Below, piece after piece: positions 6,909 through 11,774 of a stretch of DNA of 11,774 bases (its first letter is position 1; every line of letters starts with the position of its first letter). The notes below the pieces were generated by a model. It was not told the DNA's origin. It did not search any database and worked only from the letters and a program-made list of their open reading frames with translations. The translations under genes and the position numbers were made by a program. Source of the DNA: an uncultured Blautia sp. (lineage in GTDB: Bacteria; Bacillota; Clostridia; Lachnospirales; Lachnospiraceae); assembly GCF_937880195.1 (NCBI RefSeq), contig NZ_CALFLA010000089.1, positions 1 through 11,774 on the forward strand. The letters run 5' to 3'.

Positions 6909-7874
6909 TTATGCACTCATAGCTTTCCTTTGAATTTCTTTTTTTGCTCTGAACTCTGCTATTTTCTCCGAATTTCTGAACAGAATCATTACAATCAGCA
7001 GGAAGACTCCAAGAACAACATTTTGAAATGTATCTGGAAGACCCGCTGCAATTAAGCCAATAAAGATAATATTAATTGTAAATTGAGCAATAAATATTCC
7101 TATCGCTAAATTGCAAAATCTTTGCAGTACCAATGCCAGTAAAATACTGATTAAAGGCTTGAACATAATCGTAACGCTTCCCAGATTCGTCTGTGCACCT
7201 ACGGATCCCGACTGACTTAAAGTAAGAATTGCTGCGATTCCAATAAATATACTGCCATATACAATAGACTTACACTTGACAAGATCAGCTTTTATACCTG
7301 AATTCCTAGCAACTCCTTCATTACTTCCCACTGCGCGCATATGAAAACTAAACACTGTCCGATTTAAAATGAAATAAAACAATACTACTGATAACGCGAA
7401 AATTATTACAATATTAGGAGAAGAACCCAAAACAGCATACTTATTATCAATCTGTACAAATCCATAATGTCCTGCAAGTTTTGAGCCTGCAATCTCAAAT
7501 ATCATTGTAAGTCCCATTGTCAGCACTAACGATGGAATTTTTAGCAACCAGTTCAGAAGTCCTGTGATAGCTCCAACCAGAATGGCACTAAAGATGGCTC
7601 CTAAAATCATTCCCCAAAAACCAAATCTGCTTGCCAGAAGCCCTCCTACTACTCCACTGATAATCAATCTAGACCCTACAGTAAAATCAAAAATTCCACA
7701 AATGTTTCCATATGCAATCGCATAGGCAGTGATTGTCGGTATGATCGTTTGAAGAAAAATCGTATAAATACAATTCCAATTACTGAACCTTTCAAAGCAA
7801 ATAACTAAGAATACCATATAAACGATTACGGGTAACATAATCACTTTTAGTATATTTATTAAAGACCGCTTCAT
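6909..7874 (-). CDS. ABC sugar/nucleoside importer permease 2 (RbsC-like, divergent)
   Basis: This integral membrane subunit has 321 residues and many hydrophobic segments (for example about 10-27, 70-108, 154-170, 205-219, 241-258, 262-277, 286-299). Its cytoplasmic coupling loop AVGSNEGVARNSGIK (181-195) matches the RbsC loop and would contact the ATPase. FDFTVGS (62-68) replaces the usual E-[IL]-DLSVG. The GG-x-x-LSGG motif expected before the last helices is missing. It is therefore the divergent half of a probable heterodimer with permease 1. The RBS is unusual: AAGGAG lies 14 bases before the ATG, with a two-codon ATG-AAA-TAA frame right after it. No better in-frame start was found. It lies 44 bases after the binding-protein gene and 17 bases before the hydrolase gene. 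Confidence 0.87.
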   Translation of the reverse strand: MKRSLINILKVIMLPVIVYMVFLVICFERFSNWNCIYTIFLQTIIPTITAYAIAYGNICGIFDFTVGSRLIISGVVGGLLASRFGFWGMILGAIFSAILVGAITGLLNWLLKIPSLVLTMGLTMIFEIAGSKLAGHYGFVQIDNKYAVLGSSPNIVIIFALSVVLFYFILNRTVFSFHMRAVGSNEGVARNSGIKADLVKCKSIVYGSIFIGIAAILTLSQSGSVGAQTNLGSVTIMFKPLISILLALVLQRFCNLAIGIFIAQFTINIIFIGLIAAGLPDTFQNVVLGVFLLIVMILFRNSEKIAEFRAKKEIQRKAMSA

Positions 7875-7918
7875 ATAAGTTATTTCATCTCCTTGTTGCG
7901 CAGTTATACAAACCTGGC

Positions 7919-9055
7919 TTATTTGCTATGACGTTCAACTACATCAGAAATTGAGAATGTAGAAATCAACTCATTCATATAATCCATATCAATATCTGGA
8001 TTATAGAATTTAATCATATTTTCTTTGATTTCATCTGCTGTATAAACAGGCTCATCTCCTAAGAAATACTCATTGAACTGTTCTGCTTCTTCTGCTGTAG
8101 TAAGCTCCAGATAAGGCGTAATAATGTTGGTAGGACCATCTTCTACAATTGGAGTACCAATTACCTTATTGACTAAGATAACTGCTGACATAAGAGGATC
8201 TATCTGCTGCTGTCCACCATAAGATACATGGAAAGTTCCTTCTTTCAAGTAATCTCCAAGAGTTGTTTCAAAATCAATTCTTCCGACTTTAATCTCGCCA
8301 TCTTTGCCATGATCTGCAAGGGCTTTTTCAATCGTAGGAATAGCACCTCCACAATAGGTTCCCAATACAAGAATACCATTCATTTCTGGATATGCTGCAA
8401 TATAACTTTCAATAGTCTTAGTCATATCAGTTGTTACTGTAATGTCATATGTAGTATTAAGAATATTAACGCCTGCTTCTTTAGCGCCTTCCGCTGCGCC
8501 CTTATCACGAAGATCAGATGATGTATCACCTTTTGCAATATTAATTACACCTAAATCTGTAACTCCCATATCAGCCATGGATTTTACAATGTTAGAAGCA
8601 CAGGTTTCATCATCTTCATTACAGCCTCCAGCAAACCATTCAGATGCATACATTGCTTCACGTATATCATCGTCACTGATTGTTCTGAACATAGTTCCCC
8701 AGTAAACACCTGCATCTGCGCACATTGCATCTACTGCCGGAAGCATTGAATCCGATGCCGGCATAAACAAAACGCCATCCACATCTCTGCTAATCAGTTC
8801 ACTAATATTATCAATTAAACCGTCAGCTGAATTATCAGTCACTACATTTACCAACTCACCTCCCGCAGACTCTACAGCAGCTTTTACATTATTGTAAATA
8901 GAAATCCATGTTGGATCTGTGTTTGCTGTATCCCAGGGGAATCCAATTTTAAAAGGTTCCGGATCTGCTTCTTCAGCATATACGTTTACCCCGGAAAACA
9001 TCGTTGCTGTTAATGCTACTGTCATCCCAACTGCCATAATTCGTCTTAATTTCAT
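7919..9055 (-). CDS. Secreted substrate-binding protein of the ABC importer (periplasmic-binding-protein type 1 fold)
   Basis: This is the extracellular receptor that captures the ligand and delivers it to the permeases. It has 378 acidic residues. The signal peptide has KLRR at the start, a hydrophobic core (about 6-20) and a likely signal peptidase I site after VYA (25-27). There is no lipobox cysteine, unlike most Gram-positive binding proteins. The mature part begins FKIGFPWDTANTDPTW and continues with DGVLFMPAS (93-101), the pattern of the sugar-binding Peripla_BP_4 group. Cysteines occur at 112, 145, 152 and 235, and 145/152 could form a disulfide. The start is firm: AAGGAGG stands 8 bases before the ATG. 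The ligand is unknown. A ribonucleoside or ribose is inferred from the hydrolase and kinase downstream. Confidence 0.9.
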   Translation of the reverse strand: MKLRRIMAVGMTVALTATMFSGVNVYAEEADPEPFKIGFPWDTANTDPTWISIYNNVKAAVESAGGELVNVVTDNSADGLIDNISELISRDVDGVLFMPASDSMLPAVDAMCADAGVYWGTMFRTISDDDIREAMYASEWFAGGCNEDDETCASNIVKSMADMGVTDLGVINIAKGDTSSDLRDKGAAEGAKEAGVNILNTTYDITVTTDMTKTIESYIAAYPEMNGILVLGTYCGGAIPTIEKALADHGKDGEIKVGRIDFETTLGDYLKEGTFHVSYGGQQQIDPLMSAVILVNKVIGTPIVEDGPTNIITPYLELTTAEEAEQFNEYFLGDEPVYTADEIKENMIKFYNPDIDMDYMNELISTFSISDVVERHSK

Positions 9056-9114
9056 GTTTCTTTCCTCCTTAAAATTATATATATTTTTAATACACCTTTA
9101 TATTACTTTCCATT

Positions 9115-10071
9115 TTATTTAATTACTGCCACACTTCTACGGTCAAATGATATTGCTACTACTACGATAAGAATAATTCCCTGTACTACCTGCTGTGTCA
9201 ATCCGTCAATCCCCACAAGAGACATTCCACTTTTTAACAAAGCCATAGCTACACTTCCAACAATAGCTGATAAAAATTTTACATTCCATCCACCTGACAG
9301 GGGCATTCCTCCAAACAAAACCGCCAATAAAACATCAAATTCAAATGCATTTCCTGTCTTTGATGAAGCTGTACAAGCTCGTACAAGAGTAAAGAATCCA
9401 ACTAATCCGCAAATCAGACCTACTAACACAAATGACAGCATTCGTGTCTTTTCTACATTTACTCCGGACTGTCTTGCTGCCTCCCTTGAAGCCCCTACTG
9501 CACGACAATTTTTTCCAAATGTGCATTTCTGAAATAAAACACCAGAAGCAACTAAAACAATCACCATCGTAAGAATTTTTATCCAATCCTCATCAAATAC
9601 CCTCATAGAGATAGGAATTCCTACTGATCCATTCAAAAAGTAAGTCGTTAGTCCTCTGAAAATAAAAGATACTGCCAATGTACCAATAAATGACTCTACT
9701 CGCAGATACGCAGTAGTAACACCACTCAGCAGGCCAATTCCTGTTCCAGTAAGCAATGCAACTGGTAAAATTAAAACTGGACTTATTTCTGCTGAAAATG
9801 CTGCCATGGCTGCAGAAAACCCTACAATAGCCCCAACTGACAGGTCAAGTTCTCCAAGGGCCATTACAAAAGTATACATCATTGCACATAATGCTATACT
9901 AAAAAAATTATTAAAAACGTTCATTAAATTTCTCTGTCCCAGAAGTTTTCCTCCTGTTAAGATTTCAAAAAGTATCAGAACGAACGCCAGCCCTAAGAGT
10001 GCAAAATTATCTAACAGCAGCTCTTTTATACTTTTATTTTTTGAACCCTCCCATGTCTTGCTGTTTTCCAT
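9115..10071 (-). CDS. ABC sugar/nucleoside importer permease 1 (RbsC-like)
   Basis: This 318-residue membrane subunit has all hallmarks of the RbsC/BPD_transp_2 family: GELDLSVG (73-80), the ATPase-coupling loop RAVGASREAARQSGVN (190-205), and FGGMPLSGG (253-261) ahead of the last helices. Hydrophobic segments cover most of the chain between about 20 and 310. A GTG three codons upstream is in frame, but the sequence AAGAGGTG overlaps it. The ATG at 10071 lies 6 bases after that ribosome site and was chosen. The gene begins 12 bases after the ATPase stop, so translation is probably coupled. It should pair with permease 2, giving a heterodimer where RbsC itself forms a homodimer. Confidence 0.92.
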   Translation of the reverse strand: MENSKTWEGSKNKSIKELLLDNFALLGLAFVLILFEILTGGKLLGQRNLMNVFNNFFSIALCAMMYTFVMALGELDLSVGAIVGFSAAMAAFSAEISPVLILPVALLTGTGIGLLSGVTTAYLRVESFIGTLAVSFIFRGLTTYFLNGSVGIPISMRVFDEDWIKILTMVIVLVASGVLFQKCTFGKNCRAVGASREAARQSGVNVEKTRMLSFVLVGLICGLVGFFTLVRACTASSKTGNAFEFDVLLAVLFGGMPLSGGWNVKFLSAIVGSVAMALLKSGMSLVGIDGLTQQVVQGIILIVVVAISFDRRSVAVIK

Positions 10072-10083
10072 CTTGTTCACCTC

Positions 10084-11586
10084 TTAAATCATCTTCTGTA
10101 TTAATTTTGCTTCTGTCAGACCGTCATTTCGTAAAAATTCTCCGGAAACAGATCCATCTTTTAAAAGAATTATCCGATCTGACATACCAATCAATTCTTG
10201 TAATTCTTCTGAAATTAAAATAATTGATCTTCCATTTTCCTTCATTTGCATAATCAACTGATATATCGCAGCTTTAGTGCCTACGTCGATTCCTCTTGTC
10301 GGGCAATCAAGAATCATTATATCAGATCCTTTACCTAGCCATTTTGCGAGAACTACTTTTTGCTTATTTCCTCCACTTAAAGTATTGCAAAACACCTTTA
10401 CGGAATCAGCTTTTACTTCCATTCGCTTTGCCCACTTTTCTGCCAGCTGCTTCTGTTTCCTGCCAGATACAGGACCAAATTTGGTAATATCTTTTAAAGA
10501 TGGAAGACATATATTATCAGCTATACTACAACTCAACATTAGTGATTCCTGATCTCTGTTTTTTGAAACATATCCGATTCCATGTTTCACTGCCCATGAG
10601 GCACTTTTTACATGCTCTGTTTGATTTTTCAAGACATATCCTTTGTCTGGTTTGAGAAGTCCAAAAAATGCCCTTCCTACATCATGCATACCACAATCGC
10701 TTAATCCCCCGACTCCTAGGATTTCTCCTTTATGAAGCTGAATCGTAATGTCATTCAAAAAATCAGTAGTTACATTTTTTAACTCTAACACTATCTCGTC
10801 GTTAGTTTTAACTTCTACATCATCCCGATAATAATGTCCTGATAACTCCCTTCCAATTAATAATTGTCGAATTTTATCTGCATCAAATTCTTCTTTTTCT
10901 AAGTCTGCAATAAACAGTCCATCTCGCAAAACAGTGAGTGTATCACATTTATCCATAATTTCGTCTATATCATGTGATATAAATATTATGGCTTTTCCTT
11001 CATCTCTTTTCTCCTTCATTAGCCTATATAACAGCTCCCGACCTCCAACTGACAATGCAGTTGTTGTCTCATCTATAATCCAAATCTTAGGTGATGTATA
11101 AAGAGCTCTTGCCAATTCCACAAGCTTTCTGTCTTCAAACGAAAGCTGATCAATCATCATTTCTGGTTTTATATTATCTACATGAATACTATGCAAGGCT
11201 TTTTCAGCCTCTTGATTCATTTCTTTTACATTAAGAATTCCATTTCTTGCAAACTGGTTTTCTTTCCCAAAAAAAATATTAGCTGCAACTGATATTTTGG
11301 GAATAGTTCCTTGTTCTTGTACTACCATGCTTACGCCATGGTTTACAGCATCTACTGTTCCATTTGGTTTATAGGGCTCATCATCTAAATACATTGTTCC
11401 ACTATCGTATTTCTGCATTCCAGCTACAATCGATGAAAAAGTCGATTTCCCAGATCCATTTTCTCCAACCAACCCCCTTATTTCTCCGGGTTTGATTTCA
11501 ATATGAAACTCTTTTAATGCATGTACTGAGCCAAATGATTTGCTCATTTTCTCTACTCGAAGCAAATATTTTTTCTGATCATCCAT
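10084..11586 (-). CDS. ABC importer ATPase with two nucleotide-binding domains (RbsA/MglA-like)
   Basis: This membrane-associated energy subunit has 500 residues and two fused ABC domains. Domain 1 has Walker A GENGSGKST (41-49), a weak signature LSFED (148-152), Walker B IWIIDE (168-173) with catalytic E173, and the H-loop ISHD with H205. Domain 2 has a degraded Walker A without Lys (GVGGLSDCGMHD, 291-302), an intact signature LSGGN (403-407), and Walker B IMILDCPTRG with Cys428 in place of the catalytic Glu. Only the site made from Walker A/B of domain 1 and the signature of domain 2 should hydrolyse ATP. RbsA-type proteins are already asymmetric here, but the Glu loss goes further. AGGGG lies 7 bases before the ATG. 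In-frame TTG codons upstream at 11601-11604 overlap that site region and were not used. It is the first gene of the operon. Confidence 0.93.
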   Translation of the reverse strand: MDDQKKYLLRVEKMSKSFGSVHALKEFHIEIKPGEIRGLVGENGSGKSTFSSIVAGMQKYDSGTMYLDDEPYKPNGTVDAVNHGVSMVVQEQGTIPKISVAANIFFGKENQFARNGILNVKEMNQEAEKALHSIHVDNIKPEMMIDQLSFEDRKLVELARALYTSPKIWIIDETTTALSVGGRELLYRLMKEKRDEGKAIIFISHDIDEIMDKCDTLTVLRDGLFIADLEKEEFDADKIRQLLIGRELSGHYYRDDVEVKTNDEIVLELKNVTTDFLNDITIQLHKGEILGVGGLSDCGMHDVGRAFFGLLKPDKGYVLKNQTEHVKSASWAVKHGIGYVSKNRDQESLMLSCSIADNICLPSLKDITKFGPVSGRKQKQLAEKWAKRMEVKADSVKVFCNTLSGGNKQKVVLAKWLGKGSDIMILDCPTRGIDVGTKAAIYQLIMQMKENGRSIILISEELQELIGMSDRIILLKDGSVSGEFLRNDGLTEAKLIQKMI

Positions 11587-11631
11587 GTTTTCACCCCTCA
11601 ACAACCCTATAATTTCTTAATTCCTGTTCTT

Positions 11632-11660
11632 ATTATAGATACATTTTTCCATACAATAAA
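11632..11660 (-). promoter_or_regulatory. Probable promoter of the importer operon
   Basis: A perfect TATAAT (11637-11632, minus strand) lies about 45 bases before the ATPase start. At 17 bases the best -35 sequence is TTTATT, a poor match. The promoter is therefore probably weak alone and dependent on an activator or on the A/T-rich DNA upstream. Confidence 0.55.
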
Positions 11661-11666
11661 GATTAC

Positions 11667-11774
11667 TTTTTTCATATTTTGTTAGATTTTCCTATTTTTT
11701 TATTTGTTTTTCATTATCTAATGGGGCTATCGGTAAATACCGTTTTTTAGCTTCTAACTCTTAAAATAAGAATA
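11667..11774. promoter_or_regulatory. Upstream control region: phased T-tracts and two 12-base palindromes
   Basis: No gene is visible here. T-runs on the plus strand centre near 11669.5, 11678.5, 11688.5, 11698 and 11709, roughly one helical turn apart, as in intrinsically curved DNA. Beyond them lie two palindromes of equal build, CATTA-TC-TAATG (11712-11723) and CGGTA-AA-TACCG (11731-11742), with centres 19 bases apart. Both have 5-base arms and a 2-base centre. They are candidate regulator sites for the importer operon or for a gene beyond the right edge. The arms are unlike each other, so they may bind different proteins. Confidence 0.4.

Noticed and set aside
9060..9095. TATAAT-like sequence just before the binding-protein gene as an internal promoter
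   Set aside because: It lies only four bases from the ribosome binding site, so a transcript starting from it would lack the site, and no -35 box is evident.
11731..11748. CGGTAAATACCG followed by six T as a plus-strand terminator
   Set aside because: The stem is only 5 base pairs with a 2-base loop, and no plus-strand gene ends nearby. An operator or chance palindrome is more likely.

Overview
The window looks like a chromosomal segment of a gut-type Firmicute, most likely a Lachnospiraceae-like clostridium. The reasons are AGGAGG-type ribosome binding sites, TTGACA/TATAAT-type promoters, moderate to low GC, a clostridial-style branching enzyme without the extra N-terminal domain, and a small HPr-like protein of a kind I associate with this group. 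The genus cannot be fixed from sequence alone. Every convincing gene is on the minus strand, so transcription runs from the right edge to the left edge.

Right part (about 5836-11774): a five-gene operon encoding an ABC importer of the ribose/simple-sugar (RbsABC/MglABC) type and an enzyme. In transcription order these are a double-domain ATPase, permease 1, a secreted substrate-binding protein, permease 2, and an inosine/uridine-type nucleoside hydrolase. A hairpin closes it. The 170-base upstream region at the right edge has a -10 box, phased T-tracts and two short palindromes, but no gene. Next comes a ribokinase gene with its own promoter, which carries a palindrome in the spacer, and its own terminator. 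Import of a ribonucleoside or related ribosyl compound, cleavage to base plus ribose, and phosphorylation to ribose 5-phosphate is the simplest pathway. The transported substrate is inferred from context.

Left part: a glycogen/alpha-glucan unit with its own promoter (a cytosolic GH13 amylase/glucosidase followed 30 bases later by glgB). It is followed by a separately promoted 77-residue HPr-like protein that lacks the phosphorylatable histidine and ends at a strong hairpin. Last is a CobW/G3E-family metal-trafficking GTPase whose His/Cys-rich segment runs off the left edge.

Spot counts show a composition step. Single 60-base lines in the left half mostly hold about 40-52% G+C, against about 30-43% in the importer operon, so that operon may have a different history. 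No rRNA, tRNA, CRISPR array, insertion sequence, attachment site or origin was seen. No stretch longer than 300 bases lacks a gene. The most unusual points are the eroded second ATP site of the ABC ATPase (catalytic Glu replaced by Cys), the His-to-Trp change in the nucleoside hydrolase active site, the binding protein without a lipobox, and the curved-DNA/palindrome layout upstream of the operon.
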